A DNA stretch of 20,196 nucleotides from Anaerolineae bacterium. GTDB lineage: Bacteria > Chloroflexota > Anaerolineae > SpSt-600. Every line of letters begins with the position of its first letter. The stretch's first letter is position 1. The notes beneath the pieces were generated by a model that searched no databases, had not been told where the DNA came from, and saw only the letters and a list, made by a program, of their open reading frames with translations. Made by a program: the position numbers and the translations under genes. Where the stretch lies: positions 1 through 20,196 of the forward strand of contig JAPWUT010000008.1 of assembly GCA_028275425.1 (NCBI GenBank). Direction: 5' to 3'. Positions 13,058-20,196 of this stretch are shown here, piece after piece.

Positions 13058-14578
13058 CTATGCAACCCTCCGTGGCCTGTATTGGAGGGCTTCGGCAATG
13101 TGGTGGGGGAGGATTTCGTGCGAGCCTTCAAGGTCGGCTATGGTGCGGGCAAGCTTGAGCACCCGGTGATAGGCCCTGGCAGTCATCCCCAGCTGGGTCA
13201 TAGCGGCCCGCAACAGGCTTTTCCCCGCTTCGCTCACCGGGCAGAATTCCCTGATTTCCGCCGGACCCATGTCTGCATTGCAAAGAAGCCTTGTACCCTC
13301 AAAACGCTTCCTCTGGATAGCCCTGGCCCTCTCTACCCTCTCCCTTACCTTGGCCGAGGGCTCGGCCGGCTGGTCGGATACCAGCTTCTCGTAATCAACC
13401 CTGGGCACCTCTACGTAGATGTCAATCCGGTCCAAAAGCGGGCCGGAAATTCGCCTCTGGTAACGGCTAACAACCGAAGGAGAACAAGTGCAGGTATGGG
13501 TGGGGTCACCATAATATCCGCACGGGCATGGGTTCATAGCCCCCACTAACATGAAGTTGGCGGGGAAGGTCAGGGAACCCTGAGCCCTGCTTATGGTCAC
13601 TACATGGTCCTCCAAAGGCTGACGCAGGACTTCAAGCGTCCTCTGGCCGAACTCCGGAAGCTCGTCTAAGAAAAGGACTCCACGATGGGCCAGGCTTATC
13701 TCCCCAGGCCTCGGTATCCTCCCACCGCCAACTAACCCAGCGTGGCTTATGGTGTGATGAGGAGCCCTGAAAGGCCTCTGACGTATCAGTGGGGTGCCAG
13801 GGGGAAGCATGTTGGCTACGCTGTATATGCGAGTTATCTCCAAAGCTTCCTCTGTGGTCAGGCTGGGGAGGATTGAAGGCAACGCCCTTGCCAACAGGGT
13901 CTTGCCTGCTCCAGGAGGACCTACAAGCAAGATATTGTGACCCCCGGCCGCAGCTATCTCCAATGCCCTCTTGGCGTGCTCCTGCCCCTTTATATCGGCC
14001 ATGTCCACCTCGTACTGGGGCTCTACTTCACTCATCAATGAGGGGTCAGGCTTGTAAGGCTTAAGCTCTTCCCTACCGTTAAGATGCCGCACTAAGCTTA
14101 CAAGGTCGGGGGTAGGGATTACCTCAAGGCCTGGGACGAGGGCAGCTTCTGGAGCATCAACCGAGGGAACGTAGAAGGTCTTGAAGCCTTTCTCTTTCAA
14201 GAAGCCGGCCATGGGGAGGATGCCACGCACATGGCGGACCGCCCCTTCCAGGGAAAGTTCCCCCACAAAGACCGAACCCGAAAGGTCGGCTGAGATTTGG
14301 CCGGAGGCACAAAGTATCCCCAGGGCGATGGGCAAATCGTAAGCCGAGCCTTCCTTGTGCAAATCGGCAGGGGCGAGGTTAACGGTTATCCTTCCGCCTG
14401 GGAAATGGAAGCCGGCGTTTTTTAGGGCCGAACGCACCCTCTCCCTGGATTCCTGGACAGCCGTATCGGGCAAGCCAACTATGATGAAGCCGGGCGAGCC
14501 CGCCGATACATCAACTTCTACTTGGACTATGGCCCCATCCAGGCCTATTATGGCGCAGCTCGTAACTACGGAAAGCAT
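13058..14578 (-). CDS. comM: YifB/ComM-family Mg-chelatase-like AAA+ ATPase
   Basis: A 506-aa protein of the ComM family. The ComM helicase drives branch migration during integration of foreign DNA in natural transformation; the family is also widespread in non-competent bacteria. The N-terminal ChlI domain starts LSVVTSCAIIGLDG and has IVGLPDTAVQESRERVRSAL. The central AAA+ module carries Walker A GPPGAGKT (220-227), Walker B VLFLDE (301-306) and LLDRID (381-386, arginine finger region). It also has a CPC...CTC cysteine set (NPCPCGYYGD, HTCTCS; Cys351/353/363/365) that may bind zinc. The C-terminal domain ends AYHRVLKLARTIADLEGS. Length is normal. Start ATG has GAGGT upstream. It is the last gene of its unit, with array B directly downstream. 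Confidence 0.95.
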   Translation of the reverse strand: MLSVVTSCAIIGLDGAIVQVEVDVSAGSPGFIIVGLPDTAVQESRERVRSALKNAGFHFPGGRITVNLAPADLHKEGSAYDLPIALGILCASGQISADLSGSVFVGELSLEGAVRHVRGILPMAGFLKEKGFKTFYVPSVDAPEAALVPGLEVIPTPDLVSLVRHLNGREELKPYKPDPSLMSEVEPQYEVDMADIKGQEHAKRALEIAAAGGHNILLVGPPGAGKTLLARALPSILPSLTTEEALEITRIYSVANMLPPGTPLIRQRPFRAPHHTISHAGLVGGGRIPRPGEISLAHRGVLFLDELPEFGQRTLEVLRQPLEDHVVTISRAQGSLTFPANFMLVGAMNPCPCGYYGDPTHTCTCSPSVVSRYQRRISGPLLDRIDIYVEVPRVDYEKLVSDQPAEPSAKVRERVERARAIQRKRFEGTRLLCNADMGPAEIREFCPVSEAGKSLLRAAMTQLGMTARAYHRVLKLARTIADLEGSHEILPHHIAEALQYRPRRVA

Positions 14579-14628
14579 CTTTGCGCTACCTCAAAGCAGG
14601 TGCCCCCCCCTGGCACCCCTTTTTAGGA

Positions 14629-15780
14629 TTAAGGCAAGCTTTCCTGCAGAATCTGATTGGCTATGACCAAGCGCTGGATTTCGTTTGTGCCCTCGTAGAT
14701 TTCGGTTATTTTGGCGTCCCGGTAGAGGCGCTCTACCACGTACTCTTTCATGTAGCCGTAGCCACCGTGTATCTGGATTGCCCTGTCGGTGACCCAAACG
14801 GCCGTTTCCGAAGCAAATAGTTTGGCCATGGCGGCCTCTTTGGTGTAGCGTTCCCCGGCGTCTTTCTTGAGGGCGGCCTTTATGGTAAGAAGCCTTGCGG
14901 CCTCTATCCGGGTAGCCATATCCACAAGCATCCACTGGATGGCCTGGAACTGGGCGATGGGTTGGCCAAACTGTTGCCGGCTCTTGGCATACTTCAATGC
15001 TTCTTCATAGGCACGGCGGGCTATCCCCACCGCCTGCGCTGCTACCCCAATCCTCCCCGAATCAAGCATCATCAGGGCAATTTTGAACCCCTCTCCTTCC
15101 TGCCCCAGCCTGTTGGAAGCGGGCACTCGGCATTCTTCAAAGATTAGCTCTGAGGTATTAGTGGCCCTTATGCCCATCTTGTTTTCCTCACGCCCTGGCC
15201 TAAAGCCGGGCGTACCTTTTTCTACAATGAAAGCCGTTATGCCCTTGTGGCGGAGGGAGGGGTCAACCGTGGCAAAGACTATGGCCACATCGGCTATGGA
15301 GCCATTGGTTATGAAGTGCTTTAGGCCCGAAATCACGTAGTAATCGCCGTCCCTTACCGCCCTTGTCCGAATAGAGGCTGCATCGCTGCCCGCCTCGGGC
15401 TCTGTGAGGGCGAAGGCTCCTATGGCTTTCCCCGAGGCTAAGCCTGGAAGGTACCGCCTCTTCTGTTCTTCGGTCCCGAAAAGGGCGATAGGCTGGCAGA
15501 CCAGGGAGTTCTGGATTGCCACCATTATCCCTGTGGAGGCACAGGCTCGCGATAGTTCCTCTATCACCAGCACATAGCTAACGGTATCGGTTTTTGAGCC
15601 ACCGTATTCTTCCGGAACCATGAGGCCCAAAAAGCCCAATTCCCCAAGCTTCCGGAATTGCTCTATCGGGGGTTTACCAAGCTCATCCAGCTTTGAGGCG
15701 ATCGGTTCCAGCTCTTTGCGGGCGAACTCCCTGGCCTTTTCCTGGATAAGCTTCTGCTCTTCGGTGAGGTTCAGGTCCAT
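14629..15780 (-). CDS. Acyl-CoA dehydrogenase (short-chain, butyryl-CoA dehydrogenase-like)
   Basis: An FAD enzyme of 383 aa for the first beta-oxidation step or its reverse in butyrate formation. It opens MDLNLTEEQKLIQEKAREFA. FAD and substrate marks are AFALTEPEAGSDA, FITNGSIAD and QIHGGYGYMKEY. The catalytic base is Glu in YEGTNEIQR near the C-terminus, the short-chain type position. The start is placed at ATG 15778-15780, because GGGGGTGG lies 5 nt ahead; the GTG nine bases upstream would add VVH. The gene lies 18 nt after the 3-hydroxyacyl-CoA dehydrogenase gene. The two work in sequence on the same C4 acyl-CoA, though electron-transfer partners (etfAB) are not in view. Confidence 0.95.
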   Translation of the reverse strand: MDLNLTEEQKLIQEKAREFARKELEPIASKLDELGKPPIEQFRKLGELGFLGLMVPEEYGGSKTDTVSYVLVIEELSRACASTGIMVAIQNSLVCQPIALFGTEEQKRRYLPGLASGKAIGAFALTEPEAGSDAASIRTRAVRDGDYYVISGLKHFITNGSIADVAIVFATVDPSLRHKGITAFIVEKGTPGFRPGREENKMGIRATNTSELIFEECRVPASNRLGQEGEGFKIALMMLDSGRIGVAAQAVGIARRAYEEALKYAKSRQQFGQPIAQFQAIQWMLVDMATRIEAARLLTIKAALKKDAGERYTKEAAMAKLFASETAVWVTDRAIQIHGGYGYMKEYVVERLYRDAKITEIYEGTNEIQRLVIANQILQESLP

Positions 15781-15798
15781 ATGAACCACCCCCAGGCC

Positions 15799-16650
15799 TT
15801 AAGAATACTTGTAGAAGCCTTCCCCGCTCTTCCGCCCAAGCTTTCCGGCCAAGACCATTCTCCGCAAAAGTGGGGGGGCAACGTACCTTGGGTCCTTGAG
15901 CTCCTCATACATGGCATCGGCAATGTAGAGGGTGGTATCAAGCCCTACAAGGTCCAGAAGTGTAAGCGGTCCCATGGGGTGATTGAGGCCAAGCTTTATG
16001 GCGGTATCAATGTCCTCCTTCGTAGCGTAGCCCGATTCTACCATCCTTACCGCATCCAAGAGGAAGGGGATGAGCAGGGCGTTCACGATGAAGCCGGGAG
16101 AATCCTTGGCTACCACTATGGTTTTGCCCAAAGATTCGCCGAACTTCCGAGCTATTTCCACGGTCTCTTCCGAAGTAAGTATGGTCGTGACCATCTCCAG
16201 AAGGGGCATGATGGGGACCGGGTTGAAGAAGTGCAGGCCGAGGACTTTATCCGGCCGCTTTGTGACGGCAGCCATTGCGGTTATGCAGAGGGAAGAGGTG
16301 TTGGAAGCCAGGATGGCATGGGGCGGGGTTATGCGGTCAAGTTCGGAGAACACCTGCTTCTTCAGCTCCAGGTTCTCCACCACCGCCTCAATGACCAGGT
16401 CACAATCGGCGAAGTCTTCCATGGATGTAGTGCCTTTTATCCTGGCCCAAGCCGCGTCCATCTCCGCTTGGGTAAGCTTACCCCTGGAAACGGCCTTGCT
16501 CATGGATTCCTTTATCCGGTCCAGGCCCTTCTTGAGGAGTTCATCGTTGACCTCCCGGACCACTACTTGGTATCCGGCTCGGGCGCAGACCTCAGTTATG
16601 CCTGAGCCCATTATCCCGCATCCGACAACGCCTACTTTCTTGATTTCCAT
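15799..16650 (-). CDS. 3-hydroxybutyryl-CoA dehydrogenase (3-hydroxyacyl-CoA dehydrogenase)
   Basis: A 283-aa NAD(P)-dependent enzyme converting acetoacetyl-CoA and 3-hydroxybutyryl-CoA. It has a Rossmann start KKVGVVGCGIMGSGI (residues 5-18, GxGxxG), the substrate region ASNTSS (115-120), and the catalytic His140 in GLHFFNPVP. The C-terminal domain holds KDSPGFIVNALL and GLNHPMGPLTLLDLVGLD. The length is the single-domain type, not the fused FadB type. ATG start with AAGGAGG 9 nt upstream. It is followed by the acyl-CoA dehydrogenase, so a C4 beta-oxidation or butyrate-type step is likely. The DUF167 gene is upstream. Confidence 0.95.
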   Translation of the reverse strand: MEIKKVGVVGCGIMGSGITEVCARAGYQVVVREVNDELLKKGLDRIKESMSKAVSRGKLTQAEMDAAWARIKGTTSMEDFADCDLVIEAVVENLELKKQVFSELDRITPPHAILASNTSSLCITAMAAVTKRPDKVLGLHFFNPVPIMPLLEMVTTILTSEETVEIARKFGESLGKTIVVAKDSPGFIVNALLIPFLLDAVRMVESGYATKEDIDTAIKLGLNHPMGPLTLLDLVGLDTTLYIADAMYEELKDPRYVAPPLLRRMVLAGKLGRKSGEGFYKYS

Positions 16651-16672
16651 GGCTTGCCTCCTTGCAAGGATT

Positions 16673-16972
16673 TTACAAGAGCAGCTTCTTCTCCACTTCG
16701 GCCGGGTCCAGCCCGGTTACGGAAATCAATTTTTTGCGGGACGTGGCCCCAGCTACTATTTCCAGCTGCTCTTTTCTTACCTCAAGTTTATCGGCCAGAA
16801 AATTGAGGAGCTCTTCATTGGCCTTCCCCTTCTCCGGTGGAGCTGCAACCTTTATTTTAATTGCTTCCCCATACCGGCCAACAATCTCAGTGCGCTTGGC
16901 CCCGGGAACGACAACCACTGTGAAGGCGGCTCCTCTCTCGGCACCTGTTATGCGGAACTTTATGTCCCTCAT
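16673..16972 (-). CDS. yggU: DUF167 (YggU) family protein
   Basis: A 99-aa small cytosolic protein. It carries VVVPGAKRTEIVGRYGEAIKIKVAAPPEKGKANEEL, where the PEKGKAN motif is the mark of the DUF167/YggU family, and GATSRKKLISVTG further on. Its function is not established; family members are commonly next to yggT and yggS, as here. The ATG overlaps the yggT stop by 4 nt (16969-16972), so translation is coupled. The gene lies 22 nt ahead of the hydroxyacyl-CoA dehydrogenase gene. Confidence 0.92.
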   Translation of the reverse strand: MRDIKFRITGAERGAAFTVVVVPGAKRTEIVGRYGEAIKIKVAAPPEKGKANEELLNFLADKLEVRKEQLEIVAGATSRKKLISVTGLDPAEVEKKLLL

Positions 16973-17235
16973 ATCCTCCCCACCACTTGCAAAATCACAC
17001 CTTTGACGATTTGGAGGGCCACTATCGCTACCGCCGGGGTTATATCCACCATCCCAATCGGTGGTATCACCCGGCGCAGAGGGGCTAAGATTGGTTCGGT
17101 GATTCGGAAGACAAAGCGAGCTGCGGGGTGATATGGGCTAATACCAAACCAGGAGAAAAAGACCCTGGCCAGGATAGCCAAACACCAAAGGTTGAAGAAG
17201 AGGTCCACTGCATTGTAGAAGACCGCCCTAATCAA
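16969..17235 (-). CDS. yggT: YggT-family integral membrane protein
   Basis: An 88-aa protein with two hydrophobic segments (about residues 9-31 and 66-85). The family signature is AILARVFFSWFGISPYHPA followed by FRITEPILAPLRRVIPPIGMVDITP, which are the typical P-x-LxPxRR and DxSP motifs. YggT proteins sit in the membrane next to cell-division or osmotic genes in many bacteria; their role here is unknown. It is 5 nt downstream of yggS. Length is half that of E. coli YggT, the usual one-repeat form. Confidence 0.92.
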   Translation of the reverse strand: MIRAVFYNAVDLFFNLWCLAILARVFFSWFGISPYHPAARFVFRITEPILAPLRRVIPPIGMVDITPAVAIVALQIVKGVILQVVGRI

Positions 17236-17240
17236 AGGAA

Positions 17241-17939
17241 CTACCTCCTCTCACCGAAGATGGCCCTCCCTATCCTTACCATGGTAGCTCCTTCTTCCAC
17301 CGCCACCTCAAAGTCATCGGTCATGCCCATGGATAAGTGCTTCCAGGAAGCTTGAGGGAACTTCTCGGCCAAGCGATCACGTAGCTCCCTGAGCGCCCTG
17401 AAGTAAGGCCTCGCCTCCTCCGGTTCCTGGACAATTGGGGCTATGGTCATGAGGCCCTGAACGGAAAGGCCAGGAAGGGGAAGGATTTCGGGCACGGCCC
17501 TCTCCACCTCATCGGGATGGAAACCGAACTTGGTCGCTTCCCCGGAAATGTTGACCTCCAAGAGGATGGGGATGGTCTTTCCCAGAGAGACCGCCCTCTT
17601 GCTCAGCTCTACCGCTAACCTAACACTGTCAATGGAGTGGATGAAATCAAAGAGCCTGACCGCTTTGGGCACCTTGTTAGTCTGGAGGTGGCCGACCATG
17701 TGCCAGGTTACGGGCTTAGGGAGCAGAAAATTTATCCTGGGGATTTTTTCCAAAGCTTCCTGGACCCTGTTCTCGCCGAAGTGTTCAATTCCCAGTTCGG
17801 CAGCGGCCATGATGCGCTCCGGTTCCACCGTCTTGGTGACGGCTACCAGGATAATTTCCTGGGGATTCCTGCCCTTACGGAGGGCAGCTTCGGCAATTCT
17901 TTCCTTCACCCTCTTAATCCTGACTTCAAGCTCTTCCAT
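17241..17939 (-). CDS. yggS: YggS/PLPBP family pyridoxal phosphate homeostasis protein
   Basis: A 232-aa PLP-binding TIM-barrel protein. Lys36 in LVAVTKTVEP carries PLP. Other marks are HFGENRVQEALEKI, WHMVGHLQTNKV and LSMGMTDDFEVAVEEGATMVRIGRAIFG, the phosphate-binding C-terminal run. The family keeps free PLP at a safe level and affects amino-acid balance. The ATG at 17937-17939 lies within the end of pgeF (14-nt overlap), so the two genes are translated in sequence. Its supply of PLP could indirectly serve the desulfurase, but that is not shown. Confidence 0.95.
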   Translation of the reverse strand: MEELEVRIKRVKERIAEAALRKGRNPQEIILVAVTKTVEPERIMAAAELGIEHFGENRVQEALEKIPRINFLLPKPVTWHMVGHLQTNKVPKAVRLFDFIHSIDSVRLAVELSKRAVSLGKTIPILLEVNISGEATKFGFHPDEVERAVPEILPLPGLSVQGLMTIAPIVQEPEEARPYFRALRELRDRLAEKFPQASWKHLSMGMTDDFEVAVEEGATMVRIGRAIFGERR

Positions 17940-18702
17940 TGAGCCCCACTATAACAGCGAAGCGGCCGGTAAGGCCTCCGGAAGCTCGGTGAGAAAAGAA
18001 CTCCTCATTCCGGCAGCGGGTGCAAATCCCGGCCACTTCTACTTTCTTGACCCCGGCCTTAAGGAGCCATTGCCTGTTAAGTTCCCAGAGGTCCAGGTGC
18101 ATCCTGCCCTGAGGGGTGCGAAGGATAGGGGGATCCGGCCAGAACTTGCGGGCCAGCTCGGCCACATCCTCCCCAACCTCATAGCAACAAGGGCCTATAG
18201 AAGGCCCTATCCCGGCCACAACGTCCTCCGGCCTTGAACCGAAGGTTTCTCGCATGAACTCTATAGCCTTGAAAGCTATCCCCATTATGCTCCCCTTCCA
18301 TCCGGCGTGAAGCAACCCGACCGCATTCCTCACAGGGTCGTAGAGGACCAAGGGGACGCAATCGGCGAAGCGGAGCATGAGGAATAGGCCGGGGGTAGCA
18401 GTGAGCAAGCCATCGGTATCGGGGATGACTTTGCCCTTATGCCTTTCATCCACCAAGGCTAAGCCGAGGCCATGGACCTGGCGGGCGGTAACGACCTGCT
18501 CCTTGGAAATGCCGAGGGCTTCAAAGATAAGGCGGTGGTTCTCCTCCACCGCGCTCAAATCATCCCCGACGGTATGGCCCACGTTGAGGGAATCAAAAGG
18601 AGGCCTGCTTACTCCTCCCAGGCGGGTAAAGATAGCACAAGTAAAGCTTTGGAAAGCGGGGAAAGTATAGAAAACAAGGCCATTTCTACTGAGCCGGAGC
18701 AA
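17926..18702 (-). CDS. pgeF: PgeF (YfiH/DUF152, laccase-domain) peptidoglycan-editing factor or purine nucleoside phosphorylase
   Basis: A 258-aa copper/zinc-type nucleoside phosphorylase fold, also called multicopper polyphenol oxidase laccase. Metal ligands are His77 in RQVHG, Cys115 in FADCVPLV and His132 in LLHAGWKGS. Other family motifs are IGPSIGPCCYEVG, and FFSHRASGG near the C-terminus. The group acts on purine nucleosides, and E. coli YfiH removes wrongly built peptidoglycan precursors. The TTG at 18700-18702 is chosen because AGGGGGG lies directly ahead; no ATG in frame fits better. Order pgeF-yggS-yggT-DUF167 is a well-known set. Confidence 0.92.
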   Translation of the reverse strand: MLRLSRNGLVFYTFPAFQSFTCAIFTRLGGVSRPPFDSLNVGHTVGDDLSAVEENHRLIFEALGISKEQVVTARQVHGLGLALVDERHKGKVIPDTDGLLTATPGLFLMLRFADCVPLVLYDPVRNAVGLLHAGWKGSIMGIAFKAIEFMRETFGSRPEDVVAGIGPSIGPCCYEVGEDVAELARKFWPDPPILRTPQGRMHLDLWELNRQWLLKAGVKKVEVAGICTRCRNEEFFSHRASGGLTGRFAVIVGLNGRA

Positions 18703-18728
18703 TTCCCCCCTCGCCTGCCTTGATAGCG

Positions 18729-18762
18729 TTTATAGTTTAGCACGAAAAGCTTTGACACGCAA
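18729..18762 (-). promoter_or_regulatory. Possible promoter of the pgeF unit
   Basis: Minus-strand TTGCGT (18757-18762) with a 17-nt spacer to TAAACT (18734-18739), or alternatively TATAAA at 18729-18734 without a good -35. It lies at the edge of array C. The match is weak. Confidence 0.3.
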
Positions 18763-18787
18763 AAAGAATGAGCGAACTATCCTCCCC

Positions 18788-19157
18788 TGCAATCCCACCA
18801 CGAGTGGGGCCCGAAACGCTGGCAAACCCTCAGCTAACGAGGGTGGGCAAACGAAGGGTCCAGGGGAGGCGGAGCCCCCTGGCGGGGGCGTGGGGGTGTC
18901 CCCCCACGAAACCAAAAGAGGGGGAGAGGCGCCCGCATTAACAACCCCGCCACGAGTGGGACCCAAAACGTTGGCGAACCCAAAGCCAACGAGGGTGGGC
19001 AAACCTGGGGGGGCCAGGGGGCAAAGCCCCCATGGCGGGGGCTGTGGGGGTGTCCCCCCGCAAATTCAAAAGAGGGGGCGAGGCGCCCGCATTAACAACC
19101 CCGCCACGAGTGGGACCCAGGACGCTGGCGAACCCTAAGCCAACGAGGGTGGGCAAA
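18788..19157. repeat. Structured tandem repeat array C (three units)
   Basis: The same unit as arrays A and B in the same orientation, with landmarks at 18802, 18954 and 19108 (spacing 152 and 154 bp). Stems are present with small changes: CCAGGGGAGGC/GCCCCCTGG with one bulged base in unit 1, and CCAGGGGGC/GCCCC(CA)TGG in unit 2; the second stem is shortened in both. The array ends in GAGGGTGGGCAAA and is followed by 80 nt of other DNA before the glnQ stop. Gene-free stretch 18703-19237 is otherwise empty. Confidence 0.9.
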
Positions 19158-19237
19158 GGGGAGCTAAAGAGACAACGTAGCCTTCGGCTCGCAATTGCTA
19201 TGGGCAAGGCCAGAGGAGGGCAGGACTTTCCCTGCTT

Positions 19238-19975
19238 CTAAATCAAAATTTTGCTCAGGAAGGCCTTGGTCCTTTCCTCGCGAGGGTTGTTGAATATTTG
19301 CTCCACCGTCCCCTCCTCCACTATCTTCCCACCATCCATGAAGATGACCCTATCAGCTGCCGCCTTGACGAAGCCCATTTCGTGCGAGACTACTACCATG
19401 GTCATCCCCTCGCGAGCAAGCTGGAGCATAACGTCCAGCACCTCTTTAATCATCTCGGGGTCAAGGGCTGAGGTTGGCTCATCAAAGAGCATTATCTTGG
19501 GTTGCATGGCCAATGCTCTGGCTATGGCCACGCGCTGTTGCTGCCCACCCGATAGCTGGGCCGGGTAAGCATGGGCTTTATCGGGTATGCCTACTTTCTC
19601 CAGAAGCTCCATGGCGATTCGCTCCGCTTCCTGGCGGGAGCGCTTCCTCACCACTATCTGGGCTAAAGTTATGTTTTCCAAAGCCGTTAGGTGGGGGAAC
19701 AAGTTGAACTGCTGGAAGACCATCCCTACTTCAGCTCGGATTTTGTTGATGTTGGCTTTCTCGTGAGTCAAAGGTATCCCGTCTACAATTATGGTGCCGC
19801 GGTCCGGTTTCTCCAAGTGGTTTATGCACCTTAAAAGGGTGGATTTTCCCGCCCCGCTCGGCCCTATTATCACCACCACTTCCCCCCTCTTGACCGAGAG
19901 GCTTACATCGTCCAGAGCTACAACATGGCCAAAACGCTTGTATAGGTGTTCAATCCGGATTATCTCATCGCTCAT
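19238..19975 (-). CDS. glnQ: Polar amino-acid ABC transporter ATP-binding protein (GlnQ/HisP type)
   Basis: A 245-aa nucleotide-binding subunit that powers uptake of a polar amino acid. Motifs in order: Walker A GPSGAGKST (38-46), Q-loop VFQQFNLFPHLT (87-97), ABC signature LSGGQQQRVAIARALA (141-156), Walker B IMLFDEPTSALD (161-172) and the H-loop VVVSHEMG (His198). The GMVFQQFNLFPHLTALEN stretch is specific to the polar amino-acid (PAAT) family. It lies 12 nt after the permease gene, so the two form one transporter. Which amino acid is carried cannot be read here. Confidence 0.95.
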   Translation of the reverse strand: MSDEIIRIEHLYKRFGHVVALDDVSLSVKRGEVVVIIGPSGAGKSTLLRCINHLEKPDRGTIIVDGIPLTHEKANINKIRAEVGMVFQQFNLFPHLTALENITLAQIVVRKRSRQEAERIAMELLEKVGIPDKAHAYPAQLSGGQQQRVAIARALAMQPKIMLFDEPTSALDPEMIKEVLDVMLQLAREGMTMVVVSHEMGFVKAAADRVIFMDGGKIVEEGTVEQIFNNPREERTKAFLSKILI

Positions 19976-19987
19976 CGCCTCAACCCC

Positions 19988-20196
19988 TCACTTGACTTCA
20001 AATTCCACCCTCTTCTCCATAATCCGCACAAGCCTGGAGAAGAAAAGGGTTAGGAAGAGGTAAATGAGAGCGACCATGGTCCATGTTTCCAGGCTCTCAA
20101 AAGTGCGAGCCATGTACTCTCTCCCCCTCCTGGTTAGGTCCGATACGGCCAGGACCGAGACCAGGGAAGAGTCCTTCAAAAGGGCTACGAACTCAT
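19988..20196 (-). CDS. Polar amino-acid ABC transporter permease, C-terminal part (window-edge fragment)
   Basis: The frame is open to the right edge of the window and ends with TGA. The visible residues read EFVALLKDSSLVSVLAVSDL, then TRRGREYMARTFESLE, a hydrophobic segment TMVALIYLFLTLFFSRLV and IMEKRVEF. This is the C-terminus of GlnP/HisM-type permeases: the LKDSSLVSVLAVSDLTRRG part is the coupling loop that meets the ATPase, followed by the last membrane helix. The N-terminal half lies outside. Directly upstream of glnQ in the same unit. Confidence 0.92.
   Translation of the reverse strand, partial: EFVALLKDSSLVSVLAVSDLTRRGREYMARTFESLETWTMVALIYLFLTLFFSRLVRIMEKRVEFEVK

Noticed and set aside
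12528..13169. Long plus-strand open frames through array B (and similar ones in A and C)
   Set aside because: They follow repeat DNA whose period is not a multiple of three, are Gly/Pro-rich by composition, change frame between copies and run into comM antisense.
14599..14624. Plus-strand terminator-like hairpin (GGTGCC/GGCACC then a T run) between comM and acd
   Set aside because: No plus-strand gene ends here; the stem is only 6 bp. Left out as a feature.
18752..18780. Plus-strand TTGACA leading into array C as a promoter for array RNA
   Set aside because: The best -10 at 17 nt (AACTAT) matches only three of six bases. Not strong enough.

Overview
The window looks like bacterial chromosome from an anaerobe or facultative anaerobe. 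It is moderately GC-rich, every intact gene lies on the minus strand, and protein composition is rich in charged residues. The gene mix (a full selenium-donor operon, GlgA-like GT4, stomatin, PgeF-YggS-YggT-DUF167 block, acyl-CoA dehydrogenase plus 3-hydroxyacyl-CoA dehydrogenase) would fit a Chloroflexota-like or related thermophilic lineage. That placement is inference with low confidence.

Layout from right to left, which is the direction of transcription. At the right edge are the 3' end of a polar amino-acid ABC permease and its ATPase (20196-19238), then repeat array C. Next comes a long unit pgeF-yggS-yggT-DUF167-hbd-acd-comM (18702-13058), then repeat array B. A strong promoter (TTGACA-N16-TATAAT, 12174-12201) follows, with a structured leader of about 220 nt, and then the selenium operon: cysteine desulfurase-yedF-DUF3343-yedE-tusA-selD (11953-7531). 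Repeat array A follows. A promoter at 6649-6676 then drives a small lipoprotein gene coupled to a UroD/MtaA-type gene (6629-5014). Two plus-strand gene remnants come next: a cyclase-family 3' end and a REP-associated transposase 5' end. The last unit has its own promoter (4397-4425): stomatin, orphan ABC-type binding lipoprotein, GT4 glycosyltransferase, metallo-beta-lactamase-fold protein, rsfS and a previously uncalled small zinc-finger ORF (4368-37).

The selenium operon is the functional centre. A desulfurase-type PLP enzyme, two TusA-like modules, a DUF3343 putative Se/S carrier and a YedE membrane protein supply and channel reduced selenium to SelD. SelD itself is a selenoprotein: its reading frame begins 78 nt upstream of the stop-free part and crosses an in-frame UGA at codon 18, the position of catalytic Cys/Sec. 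The UGA is followed by a hairpin whose apex closely resembles the E. coli fdhF SECIS. The operon leader can form a three-way junction in which one strand of a 7-bp helix can instead pair with the Shine-Dalgarno sequence of the first gene, a typical switch arrangement.

Three non-coding blocks (A, B, C) carry the same tandem repeat of about 152 bp, in the same orientation, each just 3' of a minus-strand gene. Each unit is a string of hairpins, and paired changes between copies preserve two of the stems. No CRISPR array, rRNA or tRNA was seen.
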